From Nonomuraea fuscirosea (lineage in GTDB: Bacteria > Actinomycetota > Actinomycetes > Streptosporangiales > Streptosporangiaceae), in contig NZ_PVNG01000002.1 of the NCBI RefSeq assembly GCF_003001935.1, forward strand, positions 558,001 through 622,000: a stretch of DNA of 64,000 nucleotides, given 5' to 3'. The notes under the pieces are model-generated. The model was not told the origin of the DNA. It made no database searches and saw only the letters and a program-made list of their open reading frames with translations. The position numbers were made by a program, and so were the translations under genes. Below, one piece after another: positions 26,165 to 33,311 of this stretch. Position 1 is the stretch's first letter; each line of letters starts with the position of its first letter.

Positions 26165-27022
26165 ATGATGAACAGCCCCACCGTCCTCGTCACCGGAGCG
26201 ACCGGAACCGTGGGATCCGACTTGATCTCCGCCCTGCAGGCCCGCGGCGCCACCGTCCGCGCCATGATCCGCAACCCCGACCGTCCCGTCCCCGGCGTCC
26301 AGAACGTCGTCGCCGACCTGCGCGACCGCGCATCGGTCACCGCCGCGTTGAAAGACGTCGACGCGGCGTTCCTCAACAGCCCCTCCGCACCGGACGCCGC
26401 CGCCCTCCAGATCCAGTTCGCCGATGCCGCCCGCGACGCCGGCCTGAACCGGCTGGTGCTGCTCTCCCAGTACGCGGCCCGCGCCGACTCCCCGGTACGG
26501 TTCCTGCGCTGGCACGCCGAAGTCGAAGCTCACCTCCAGCGGATCGGCCTCGACCACACCGTGCTGCGCCCCAACCTCTACCTGCAGGCACTGCTCGGCT
26601 TCGCCGGCACCATCGCGCAGGGCTGGTTCGGCGCGCCCATCGGTGACGCGGCCGTCAGCGCGATCGACACCAGGGACATCGCGGAGACGGCCGCGGTCGT
26701 CCTGACCGGCACGGGGCACACCGGCCAGATCTACACCCTGACCGGGCCCCGCGCCGTGACCCACGGCCAGATCGCCGAGGCGCTCTCCGCGGCCACCGGA
26801 CGGGACATCGCCTTCCGTGGCGTCCCCGCCGACCAGTTCACGGCCGCACTGACCGGGGTCCTTCCGCCTTGGCAGATCGACGGCCTGGTCGAGGACTACG
26901 CCCACTACGCCGGCGGCGAGGCCGCCGAGGTGCACACGTCCGTCCCCGATCTCACCGGACGCCCCGCACGCGACATCACCGACTTCGCCCGCGACTTCGC
27001 CCCCGCGTTCGGCCCGGCGTGA
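26165..27022 (+). CDS. NmrA-like NAD(P)-binding protein
   Basis: A 285-residue atypical SDR. 'TVLVTGATGTVGSDLISALQ' is the GxxGxxG nucleotide site, with 'VRAMIRNPDR' after strand two. There is no classical Tyr-x3-Lys, as in NmrA/HSCARG and NAD(P)H:quinone-type members. 'RLVLLSQYAARADSPVRFLR' and 'HTVLRPNLYLQ' are family landmarks. It starts 60 bases after the MFS gene with AAGGAA upstream and is probably in the same operon. It may sense redox state or reduce quinones. Confidence 0.8.
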   Translation: MMNSPTVLVTGATGTVGSDLISALQARGATVRAMIRNPDRPVPGVQNVVADLRDRASVTAALKDVDAAFLNSPSAPDAAALQIQFADAARDAGLNRLVLLSQYAARADSPVRFLRWHAEVEAHLQRIGLDHTVLRPNLYLQALLGFAGTIAQGWFGAPIGDAAVSAIDTRDIAETAAVVLTGTGHTGQIYTLTGPRAVTHGQIAEALSAATGRDIAFRGVPADQFTAALTGVLPPWQIDGLVEDYAHYAGGEAAEVHTSVPDLTGRPARDITDFARDFAPAFGPA

Positions 27023-27058
27023 CCTCCCGGACGGACATCAGCCGAAGGGAAAGGCTCG

Positions 27059-27475
27059 ATGATCTACCACTGCATCCGTTTCACCGCCAAGCCCGGCGTC
27101 GCGGAGGCGGACCGGCAGGCCGCCCTGGAGAGCATGCGCGAGGCCGCCCGCGCCATCCCGGCCATCAAGTCACACGTCGTCGGCCCCGACTTCGGCGGGG
27201 ACTACGAATACGGCTCCATCTCCGTGGTGGAGGACCTCGAAGGCTACGCGGAGATGATGAACCACCCGGCCCATCTTGAGGTGGACCGCAAGGGGCTGCC
27301 GCTGGTCGACAGGTTCGCCTCGTTCGACATCACCGACGACCCGGACCCGGAGATCGGCGCCAAGATCGCCGAAATCCACCGCCGTCGCTACGCCACCGTC
27401 CCCGAGATCGCCGCCCTGGTCGCCGAACTCCCCGAATACACCGGCAGCGCCACCCCACCGGCCAACTCCGACTGA
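27059..27475 (+). CDS. Dabb (stress-responsive A/B barrel) domain protein
   Basis: A 138-residue ferredoxin-like A/B barrel protein. The hallmark is 'MIYHCIRFTAKPGV', then 'KSHVVGPDFGGDYEYG', 'VVEDLEGYAEMMNHPAH' and 'RFASFDIT'. Members act as small dimeric enzymes or stress proteins. It starts 36 bases after the NmrA-like gene with AAGGG upstream and ends the operon. The gene graveyard begins immediately after it. Confidence 0.8.
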   Translation: MIYHCIRFTAKPGVAEADRQAALESMREAARAIPAIKSHVVGPDFGGDYEYGSISVVEDLEGYAEMMNHPAHLEVDRKGLPLVDRFASFDITDDPDPEIGAKIAEIHRRRYATVPEIAALVAELPEYTGSATPPANSD

Positions 27476-27510
27476 CCACGTCACACGCCTGGGTCGGGGC
27501 CGCGCTCTGA

Positions 27511-27600
27511 CACAGCGCTTTCAGAGCCGACGAGCGTACGGCGAGAGAGAACAGGGAGAGCATCCTTGCTGAGGCCGCGAAGAAGCAGGGGGAGCAGTGA
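27511..27600 (+). pseudogene. C-terminal gene scrap coupled to the HicB-like remnant
   Basis: A frame without a start reads 'FRADERTARENRESILAEAA' and ends 'KKQGEQ' with a TGA overlapping the next GTG (GTGA at 27597-27600). The coupling suggests the last part of an upstream partner gene of a two-gene operon. The family is not recognised. Confidence 0.35.
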
Positions 27601-27836
27601 GCAAGAGCCGGACTTACACCATCACCGCGGGCAGGAGTGATGGCTGGTGGGCTTTGACCGTCTCCGGACCCGGCCTCAGGCGGGGCTACCACACCCAGGT
27701 GAAGCGCCTGGAGCAAGCTTGCGGTACGGCGAACGGCGACGGCAGACAGACACTTGATCGCACGGCTTCCAAAAGCCGTCGATCTGGTGATCCGCGGCAA
27801 GCGATCACCAGGTCGACGGTTCAGGGTGGATGCTAG
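27597..27836 (+). pseudogene. HicB-like antitoxin remnant, 3' part scrambled
   Basis: The GTG at 27597 is preceded by GGGGGAG. The first 45 residues, 'SKSRTYTITAGRSDGWWALT' then 'GYHTQVKRLEQA', match the N-terminal fold of HicB-type antitoxins. After residue 45 the expected helix is lost and the frame continues as low-complexity sequence into a hairpin. It was probably once part of a toxin-antitoxin pair with the scrap just upstream. Confidence 0.5.
27776..27819. terminator. 17-base-pair hairpin between convergent remnants
   Basis: CCGTCGATCTGGTGATC (27776-27792) pairs with GATCACCAGGTCGACGG (27803-27819), with one mismatch and a 10-base loop. It lies between the plus-strand HicB-like remnant and the minus-strand NYN remnant, consistent with a bidirectional terminator. 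Confidence 0.55.
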
Positions 27837-28410
27837 ATGTACGTAGCGCGATCGCGTACGTCTTCGAAGTCGACCTCGGACAGGAAGTGGCAGTAGGGCA
27901 GATAGCGCTTCATCTACAGTTCCTCAGGGAACCACAGGGACTTCTTCCCGACCCATGCTGCGATTTCGATCATCGGGCCGTGTTCTGTGGAAAGCCATCT
28001 CGATAGCGGGTAGCAGGTCGGTGTCGTTAGTGAAGATCACCGCGGCGTCATAGTGGGAAGGCAGGGCCGTCTCAACGAGTGAGATGGCCAGGGCGACGTC
28101 CACGCCCTTCTCCCGCGGCCTTTCGCTGGGCTATCCCCGGTAGTTCAACGGGCGGCGGATCACGGCTCCAGGTCGCGCTCTGGGCATCGTTGACGGCGGC
28201 AAGCGTCGGCTCATGCTGGGGGTTCGGCTGTCCCCGGAACACCTTCGTTCCTTGAAGGGTTCCGCCGCGCTTTCTCTTCGCAACGATCCGTTCCGCCACA
28301 GACAGGGGGTGGACCAAGGTCGTACACCGTTCAAGGCCTGCGGCGAAGCGCTCATGCGCTCCAAGATGGACATTTTGCTAGTCCAAGAAGACCACAACGC
28401 GGTCTGCCAT
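27833..28410 (-). pseudogene. NYN-domain (LabA/DUF88-like) protein, multiply disrupted
   Basis: The minus-strand reading from ATG 28410 (GGGAGG upstream) gives 'MADRVVVFLD' then a TAG (28380-28378) where the family has Tyr, and continues 'QNVHLGAHERFA'. It then gives 'TLVHPLSVAERIVAKRKRGG', 'VFRGQPNPQHEPTLAAVNDA', a frameshift, and 'RRPLNYRG' followed by a TAG where Trp is expected. Next come 'EKGVDVALAISLVETAL' and 'HYDAAVIFTNDTDLLPAIEM', a second frameshift near 27990, then 'MIEIAAWVGKKSLWFPEEL', another stop, and 'RYLPYCHFLSEVDFEDVRD'. NYN proteins are PIN-like RNases; the acidic residues ('VFLD', 'TNDTD') survive. At least three stops and two frameshifts make it a clear pseudogene. Confidence 0.8.
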
Positions 28411-28426
28411 CACGCCTCCCAGCATG

Positions 28427-28459
28427 AAAAAGCCCCGCTAATCCCGGAGGACGGCGGGG
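28427..28459 (-). terminator. Intrinsic terminator just upstream of the NYN remnant
   Basis: On the minus strand CCCCGC and GCGGGGC form a stem around a 15-base loop followed by TTTTT. It ends about 17 bases before the NYN start codon, so it ends an upstream unit now lost or acts as a leader attenuator. Confidence 0.6.
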
Positions 28460-28500
28460 AGCAATGACCAAAGGATACCGCGCCGCCCAGGACCTCGCCA

Positions 28501-28544
28501 AGGCGCTGGATCTGGTTGGTGCCCTCCGAAGATCTGCATGATCT
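28501..28544 (-). pseudogene. Scrap of acyl-CoA dehydrogenase C-terminus
   Basis: The 44 bases are identical, apart from one inserted C at 28527, to 37013-37055 inside the intact acyl-CoA dehydrogenase gene. The minus strand encodes the family signature 'IMQIFEGTNQIQRL' once the extra base is ignored. The flanks do not match. It is a duplicated or converging remnant of an acyl-CoA dehydrogenase gene. Confidence 0.65.
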
Positions 28545-28748
28545 CCGATGCCCTGCCCAACCACTAGAAAGTTCGACGATCAAGAGCCTGAGCAGGATTT
28601 ACGGTTGCGGCTAAGCGGGAATCCAGGACGTCTGCGCGTAACAGGGTGCGGGATCTGCGGGAAGGGCAGGTATTGACAGGGGCCTCGCCGGGGGTTGGAT
28701 CGAGGTTGCTCACACTGTCTTTCCGGTCCCGACGAGGTCGTGGTCAGT

Positions 28749-28915
28749 ATGCGCCCTCCTGTCGTGTTCGCTAATGCTTCGGCCGGTCGATCGAGCAGTT
28801 GCAGGCGGAGTTACGAGGCCGGTGTCGGCAGGCAACGCGGGCGGTGATGGTGCTGCACTCGGTGCACGGGTTGCTGGCAGCGCAGATCGCTGAGCTGCTC
28901 GGCAATGCCGCTCAG
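28749..28915 (+). pseudogene. IS630-type transposase N-terminal remnant
   Basis: ATG 28749 reads 'MRPPVVFANASA', then after a one-base frameshift near 28785 'EQLQAELRGRCRQATRAVMV' and 'LHSVHGLLAAQIAELLG'. This is the N-terminal helix-turn-helix of IS630-family transposases. Homology stops abruptly at about 28897, and the DDE catalytic domain is absent. The bases 28552-28748 before it hold no gene I can support. Confidence 0.6.
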
Positions 28916-29001
28916 GTGGCACAGCCGTATCGGTGTGTCAACGACGGCCGAATTCTGGATCAGGCACACATTCCAGTGGCGATCCACTCATCAGCATCGG
29001 C

Positions 29002-29427
29002 ATGGAGGTCGGCGAGCACCCATTCCAGGTCGGGGTCCACGACACCTTCTATATACTTCACTGGCATGGGCGGACTCTGCATGAGGTGGGGAAATATGCG
29101 GCCGCCCTCGTCTCTTTCGGCAGAGCGATCCCCCGCCATCCCGATGAAATCGTCCACCGTCTTTCACGCGCTGCTGCGCTGAGCCACCTGGGCCGTGACG
29201 AAGAATGGCTTGAAGCTGCGCTGTCCATCAATCCTGAAGATGCGACCGGGCTGAGGCATCGAGCCTATGCCCTGGATTTCCTGGAAAGATATGAGGAGGC
29301 GGCTCGCGCATATGAGCGAGCGATCGACGTCCGTCCGGATGACGAAATTCTCCGGAAGAGCCATGAGCGCGTCTTGAGTCGACTGGAGACGGGATCCGCC
29401 TCACCTTCTCAGGACGACGACGGCTAG
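29002..29427 (+). CDS. TPR-repeat protein, possibly 5' truncated
   Basis: About 141 residues from ATG 29002; the frame is open back to 28933. Three tetratricopeptide repeats are visible: 'GRTLHEVGKYAAALVSFGRA', 'RLSRAAALSHLGRDEEWLEA' and 'HRAYALDFLERYEEAARAYE' with 'RAIDVRPDDE'. There is no convincing ribosome site and the upstream sequence is IS debris, so the N-terminus may be lost. The stop codon TAG (29425-29427) is made from the TA at the IS insertion point plus the first G of the IS. Confidence 0.5.
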   Translation: MEVGEHPFQVGVHDTFYILHWHGRTLHEVGKYAAALVSFGRAIPRHPDEIVHRLSRAAALSHLGRDEEWLEAALSINPEDATGLRHRAYALDFLERYEEAARAYERAIDVRPDDEILRKSHERVLSRLETGSASPSQDDDG

Positions 29428-29473
29428 GGCGTGTCCCGTGATCTTTGGTGGCGGTTTGGTGTAGATCGTCTGT

Positions 29474-29881
29474 GTGGATGAGGAGCGTCTGAAGCGGCAT
29501 GACCTCACGGATGAGGAGTGGCAGCGGCTGGAGCCGCTGCTGCCTGCCCAGAATGTTTATGGGGCGCGGTGGAGCGATCACCGGACGGTGATCAACGGGG
29601 TGTTCTTCCGGGCTCGGACGAGCTGCACCTGGCGTGATCTGCCGCCGTGTTACGGCAGGTGGAAGACGGTCTATAACCGGCATCGCCGCTGGTCGCTGGA
29701 TGGGACGTGGGAACAGATCCTGGACGGGTTGCGCGCGGCCTGTGACGAGGCCGAAGGCGAGGACTGGACGGTCAGCGCCGACTCCACGATCGTTCGTGCG
29801 CACCAGCACGCGGCTGGAGCGCGGCGCGCTTCGGCGGTGGACATCCCTCAAAGGGGGCCGGTAAGGATCACGAGCGGGTGA
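29474..29881 (+). CDS. IS5-family transposase, first frame (OrfA)
   Basis: A 135-residue N-terminal half from GTG 29474. 'HDLTDEEWQRLEPLLP' is the typical DUF4096 start, then 'VINGVFFRARTSCTWRDLPP', 'RWSLDGTWEQIL', and 'WTVSADSTIVRAHQHAAGA' with the first catalytic Asp. The second half lies in the -1 frame. A CAAAGGGGGCC run at about 29849-29859 is a plausible slippage site for a fused OrfAB product, as in other members of this group. Confidence 0.8.
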   Translation: MDEERLKRHDLTDEEWQRLEPLLPAQNVYGARWSDHRTVINGVFFRARTSCTWRDLPPCYGRWKTVYNRHRRWSLDGTWEQILDGLRAACDEAEGEDWTVSADSTIVRAHQHAAGARRASAVDIPQRGPVRITSG

Positions 29882-30387
29882 CGAAAGGCCGTGAAGCGCT
29901 TGGTCGGTCGCGCGGCGGGTTGACCACGAAGATTCACTTGGTGGCCGACCGGCGATGCCGTCCGATCGCCCGGCTCACCTCGCCTGGCCAGCACGCCGAC
30001 TGCCCCAAGTTCATCGCGCTGATGGAGTCGATCCGCATCCGCCGCCGCGGCGTGGGCAGGCCTCGCACCAAGCCGGCCCGCGTGCTGGCCGACAAGGCCT
30101 ATTCCTCCCGCGCCAACCGCCGCTACCTGCGGCGACGTGGCATCAAGGCCGTCATCCCGATCAAGAAAGACCAGGCTGCCCACCGCGTCAATCGCGGCTC
30201 CAAGGGCGGTCGGCCGCCGGTCTTCGACCGGCAGGCCTACAAGGAACGCAACACCGTCGAACGCTGCGTCAACAAGCTCCGCCAGTTCCGTGCGGTCGCC
30301 ACCCGTTACGACAAGAGAGAAGCCATCTACCAGGGCACCATCGACGTCGCCTCGATCCGCATCTGGCTCCGACACCCCGTCACATGA
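29878..30387 (+). CDS. IS5-family transposase, second frame (OrfB)
   Basis: A 169-residue C-terminal half starting at GTG 29878 (GTGA overlap with OrfA). 'ALGRSRGGLTTKIHLVAD', 'RVLADKAYSSRANRRYLRRR' (second Asp) and 'RNTVERCVNKLRQFRAVATR' (catalytic Glu) complete the DDE domain. 'DVASIRIWLR' is the usual C-terminus. Both halves are undamaged, so the element may still move. Confidence 0.8.
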   Translation: MTKGREALGRSRGGLTTKIHLVADRRCRPIARLTSPGQHADCPKFIALMESIRIRRRGVGRPRTKPARVLADKAYSSRANRRYLRRRGIKAVIPIKKDQAAHRVNRGSKGGRPPVFDRQAYKERNTVERCVNKLRQFRAVATRYDKREAIYQGTIDVASIRIWLRHPVT

Positions 30388-30401
30388 TCACGGGATTCGC
30401 C

Positions 30402-31028
30402 CTAACGGCGGCGGGCCAGCAAGTGGGCGTCGAGGAAGCCCCGCTCGGAGGCAGGGTCGTGGAGCAGCCGGGCGAACGTGACGAGCCCGGCACCGGCCAG
30501 CACTTCGGCGAACTGGTCCACCGGCCAGCTAAAGGCGGGCGTCACTTTGTGGTCGAAGCGGACTGGCTCGGGTCCATCGGTGGCGAAGAACGAAACCAAG
30601 AGCAGGCCCCCTGGCGCCAGGACACGTACCTGCTCGGCGAGCAGGGCCGGCAATTCCTCAGACGGGGTGTGGATCATCGAATAGTGGGCCAGCACACCGC
30701 CGAGCGTGCCGTCCTCGACCGGTAGAGCCTCCATCCGCGCCTCGTCGAACCGCAGCGCCGGATGGGCCCGCCGAGCGTGGTCGACCATGCCCGGGGAGAG
30801 GTCGAGCCCGAAAGCATCCAGCCCGAGATCATGCAGCATTGCAGTCAGATGTCCCGGCCCGCACCCGACGTCGACTACCCGCAGGTTCCCCGTCCCGCGC
30901 ACCAGTTCGGCGAAGGTCTCGATCATGTTCCGCGAGAACGGCTGCGTCTCCAGCCGATTAGCGAACATCGACGCATACAACTCGACGACCCCGTCGTAGG
31001 CCGCCCTGGTCTCGTCCTGGTGCTTCAT
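30402..31028 (-). CDS. Class I SAM-dependent methyltransferase
   Basis: A 208-residue protein from ATG 31028. 'MKHQDETRAAYDGVVELYAS' is the usual N-terminus, motif I is 'VVDVGCGPGHLTAML', 'LDLSPGMVDHAR' follows, 'MEALPVEDGTLGGVLAHYSM' is motif II/III, and 'VLAPGGLLLVSFF' the post-motif. It ends 'FLDAHLLARRR', a normal family C-terminus. Its TAG stop consists of the target-site TA and the last IS base. It is flanked by the intact IS on one side and by a solo IS right-end copy (31106-31139) on the other, so it may be transposon cargo. The substrate is unknown. Confidence 0.8.
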   Translation of the reverse strand: MKHQDETRAAYDGVVELYASMFANRLETQPFSRNMIETFAELVRGTGNLRVVDVGCGPGHLTAMLHDLGLDAFGLDLSPGMVDHARRAHPALRFDEARMEALPVEDGTLGGVLAHYSMIHTPSEELPALLAEQVRVLAPGGLLLVSFFATDGPEPVRFDHKVTPAFSWPVDQFAEVLAGAGLVTFARLLHDPASERGFLDAHLLARRR

Positions 31029-31105
31029 CACGAGAAGGGAAGCTAACACCCGCGCACATCCGCAGCTTCTCCGGATCCCATCCCGACCCCGCCCCCTGGA
31101 GACTC

Positions 31106-31140
31106 GCCGTCCCCTCGCATGATCACGGGACACGGCCTAG
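31106..31140. mobile_element. Solo copy of the IS5-like right end
   Basis: CATGATCACGGGA then CACGGCCTAG (31118-31140) matches the right end of the intact IS at 30382-30404. The similarity extends inward through a CCCC block. Its complement TAGGCCGTGTCCCGTGATC matches the left end of the intact IS at 18 of 19 positions. CTAG lies at the outer edge here and at 29424-29427. Confidence 0.65.
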
Positions 31141-31457
31141 TGCTGTGACCGGAAACGTTCGGCAGATCGGCGTGTAGGGCTTCCCATGACGGAGGGCCGC
31201 TGCTCTCCGTCAAATCAGCTCACGGGAGCCCAAGCCCATCAGGCGCCCCGATCATGGTCTGCGCGAGCCGCCACGCAGCCACGGCCCTCTCGGTTCGTCC
31301 GTGTCATAGCTGTGTGAGGACCTGCGACCGTGGAAGCTTTCGATGCCGGCCCTGCGGTCGGATGCGGGATCGGTCGGCTGGTTGGAGGCTCGTCGGGTGG
31401 GCTGTGGGCGAGGCTGGGTGGACGATTCCGGCTCGGTGGCGTGCCGGCGAGCGTCAC
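31141..31457. other. Non-coding debris, probable IS remnant
   Basis: It starts 'GTGCTGTGACCGGAAACG', which looks like another insertion sequence end, followed by short frames on both strands without ribosome sites or family matches. No gene is supported. Confidence 0.4.
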
Positions 31458-32066
31458 TCAGGGCAGTGCGGTCGGTCCGGTCAGGCAGTGCTGCACGAGC
31501 GGCCCGAACCGGCTGACCAGTTCGTCGACGGACGATGACGCGATCGGTTCGATCCGTACGATGTAGCGCGCCACGGTGAGGCCCAGGAGTTGGACGTTGA
31601 CCATGCCGGCCCGCAATGTGGCGTCCGGTGTGCCGAGCAGTGCCGCCACTCGGCTGGTGATCTCCCGGTCGATGTATTCGCGGATCAGCATCTCGGACTG
31701 GTCGCCGGTTCGGGCTGAACGGGTGAGCATCGCGAGCGGGGTGCGGCCCGATGCGTCGATGGTCTCCACGAGTGTCCGGATGATGCGTTCACCGATGCCG
31801 TCGAGGCCGTCGGCGAAGATCGATTCGATGGCCGGCGGGAGCTGGGCGGACATCTCGACAGCGGCGGCGAACAGGCCCTGTTTGTTGCCGAAGAAGTAGA
31901 ACACCATCGCTGAATCAACCCCCGCGGCGGCGGCGATCGCGCGCACCGTGGTGCCGCCGTAGCCGTGCTCGCGGAACAGCGCACGTGCCGCGTCCAAGAT
32001 CCGCTGCTTGCTCTCCGCCCCTGTTCGCCAGCGCCCCGGGCGAGCGGGGGAACGGTGTTCTGTCAT
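31458..32066 (-). CDS. TetR/AcrR family regulator
   Basis: A 202-residue repressor. The helix-turn-helix is 'ILDAARALFREHGYGGTTVR', 'AIAAAAGVDSAMVFYFFGNK' (about residues 22-62). The C-terminal domain ('MLIREYIDREITSRVAALLG') is of the TetR_C_17-like type. It is divergent from the FAD monooxygenase gene, and two copies of a CTTCATC-N3-GATG palindrome lie between them, so it probably represses both itself and the monooxygenase. Confidence 0.85.
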   Translation of the reverse strand: MTEHRSPARPGRWRTGAESKQRILDAARALFREHGYGGTTVRAIAAAAGVDSAMVFYFFGNKQGLFAAAVEMSAQLPPAIESIFADGLDGIGERIIRTLVETIDASGRTPLAMLTRSARTGDQSEMLIREYIDREITSRVAALLGTPDATLRAGMVNVQLLGLTVARYIVRIEPIASSSVDELVSRFGPLVQHCLTGPTALP

Positions 32067-32091
32067 GGCCGGACGAGTCTATCGGATGGTT

Positions 32092-32152
32092 CTTCATCGT
32101 AGATGGACTTCCCTCTCGGATCTCGGTAGCTTGAACTTCATCAGCGATGAAG
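32092..32152. promoter_or_regulatory. Paired TetR operators CTTCATC-N3-GATGAAG
   Basis: A perfect 17-base palindrome at 32136-32152 and an imperfect copy CTTCATCGTAGATGGAC at 32092-32108 are 44 bases apart, about four helical turns. They occupy the divergent promoter region between the TetR gene and the FAD monooxygenase. Confidence 0.65.
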
Positions 32153-32165
32153 AAAGGTGTTCGTG

Positions 32166-33311
32166 ATGAAGGTGATCGTGATCGGCGCCGGCCTGGGCGG
32201 GTTGACGCTGGCACAGGGCTTACGCCGGGCCGGGATCGATGTCGTCGTGTACGAGCGAGACGGCGTGCGCGGACGTGCGCAGGGTGTCAGCCTGCATGTC
32301 GACGACCGAGGCGTCAGCGCGCTGCGAGCGTGCCTGCCTTCGGAGCACGCCGCGATGGCCGAGGCCACGATGGGCGGGCCGCGCGAGCGAACGCTGATGT
32401 TGTCCGAGGTGGATGGAGCGCTCACCATCGCAGGCGCTCAGCCGTCGGACGGCGTGGCGGGCCGGCCGCGGCCCGGGCGGCAGGTTCATCGTCCGTTGCT
32501 GCGTGCGGTGTTGCTGACGGGGCTGGAGGACGTGGTACGAACCGGGGCTGAGTTCACCCGGTTCGAGCGGCGGGCCGACGGCACGGTCCAGGTGTGGCTG
32601 GCCGACGGCGGCACGGACACGGCGGACGTGCTGGTCGGCGCGGACGGGATCGGTTCGGCGGTCCGCCGTCAGTACCTGCCGCACGCGCGGGTGGTCGATA
32701 CGGGGCGGCGCATGCTCATGGGCGCGACCGCGCTGCGGGCGATCGCCGATACCGAGCTGCCCGAGCTGATCGGCCACAGCCCCGCCGGCGTGCGGGTGCA
32801 CGGCACGATGATGGTGCTGGGCGTGCTGCGGTTCACCGAGTCGCCGGTGGCCGCGCGGCAGCGGTGGCTGCCTGCCTTGCCCCTCAGCGCGGTCGCCCCA
32901 GTCGAGGACTACGCCATGTGGGCTCTGCCGATCACGCGGGAGCAGCTCGGCGCGGCCGGTTCGCCGGCTGCGATGTGGCGCCAAGCCCAGGAGGTGATAG
33001 TGGACCTGCCCTCGGTCCTGCGGTTGGTCGTCGCTGAGGCGTGGCCGGACATCACGGTCGCACTGCGCATCGGGACGATCCCGCCGATCCCCGCCTGGCC
33101 CGCCGGCCCGGTGACGGTCATCGGTGACGCCATCCACCTGGCCCCGGGTTTCGGCGGCAATTTGGCGATGCAGGACGCGCACCGCCTTTGCGAGGCCCTG
33201 GTCGAGACGGATCGCGGCCGGCTGGGCCTGATCGACGCGATCGACGCGTACGAAGAGACGATGCGCCGGATCAGCTTCTCCGCGCCTGCCGCGGCAAAGG
33301 CGGGCACGTGA
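32166..33311 (+). CDS. FAD-dependent aromatic-type monooxygenase
   Basis: A 381-residue class A flavin monooxygenase. ATG 32166 has GAAAGG upstream. 'MKVIVIGAGLGGLTLAQGLR' is the FAD Rossmann motif, 'DVLVGADGIGSAVRRQYLP' the DG motif, and 'VTVIGDAIHLAPGFGGNLAM' the GD motif. All three are intact. Members hydroxylate tetracycline-like or other aromatic substrates, giving drug inactivation in some cases; the substrate here is unknown. A TTA codon occurs at 32220-32222. It overlaps the next gene by GTGA. Confidence 0.85.
   Translation: MKVIVIGAGLGGLTLAQGLRRAGIDVVVYERDGVRGRAQGVSLHVDDRGVSALRACLPSEHAAMAEATMGGPRERTLMLSEVDGALTIAGAQPSDGVAGRPRPGRQVHRPLLRAVLLTGLEDVVRTGAEFTRFERRADGTVQVWLADGGTDTADVLVGADGIGSAVRRQYLPHARVVDTGRRMLMGATALRAIADTELPELIGHSPAGVRVHGTMMVLGVLRFTESPVAARQRWLPALPLSAVAPVEDYAMWALPITREQLGAAGSPAAMWRQAQEVIVDLPSVLRLVVAEAWPDITVALRIGTIPPIPAWPAGPVTVIGDAIHLAPGFGGNLAMQDAHRLCEALVETDRGRLGLIDAIDAYEETMRRISFSAPAAAKAGT

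Larger units (their letters stand above)
29427..30402 (+). mobile_element. IS5-family (IS427-like) insertion sequence, intact
   Basis: This is a 976-base element bounded by inverted ends: left TAGGGCGTGTCCCGTGATC from 29425, right (complement) TAGGGCGAATCCCGTGATC from 30404. The flanking TA on both sides (29425-29426, 30403-30404) is the likely 2-base target duplication or part of a CTAG target. It contains a two-frame transposase with an ATGA-type overlap. The neighbouring TPR and methyltransferase genes both end in a TAG that uses the boundary bases. Confidence 0.8.

Noticed and set aside
28960..29157. A small minus-strand gene with 'EWVLADLHADADEW'
   Set aside because: It overlaps the TPR frame, which has clear repeats, and lacks a ribosome site. 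It remains a faint alternative.
31239..31457. A 72-residue minus-strand Pro/Arg-rich frame
   Set aside because: It is low-complexity sequence in IS debris without start signals.
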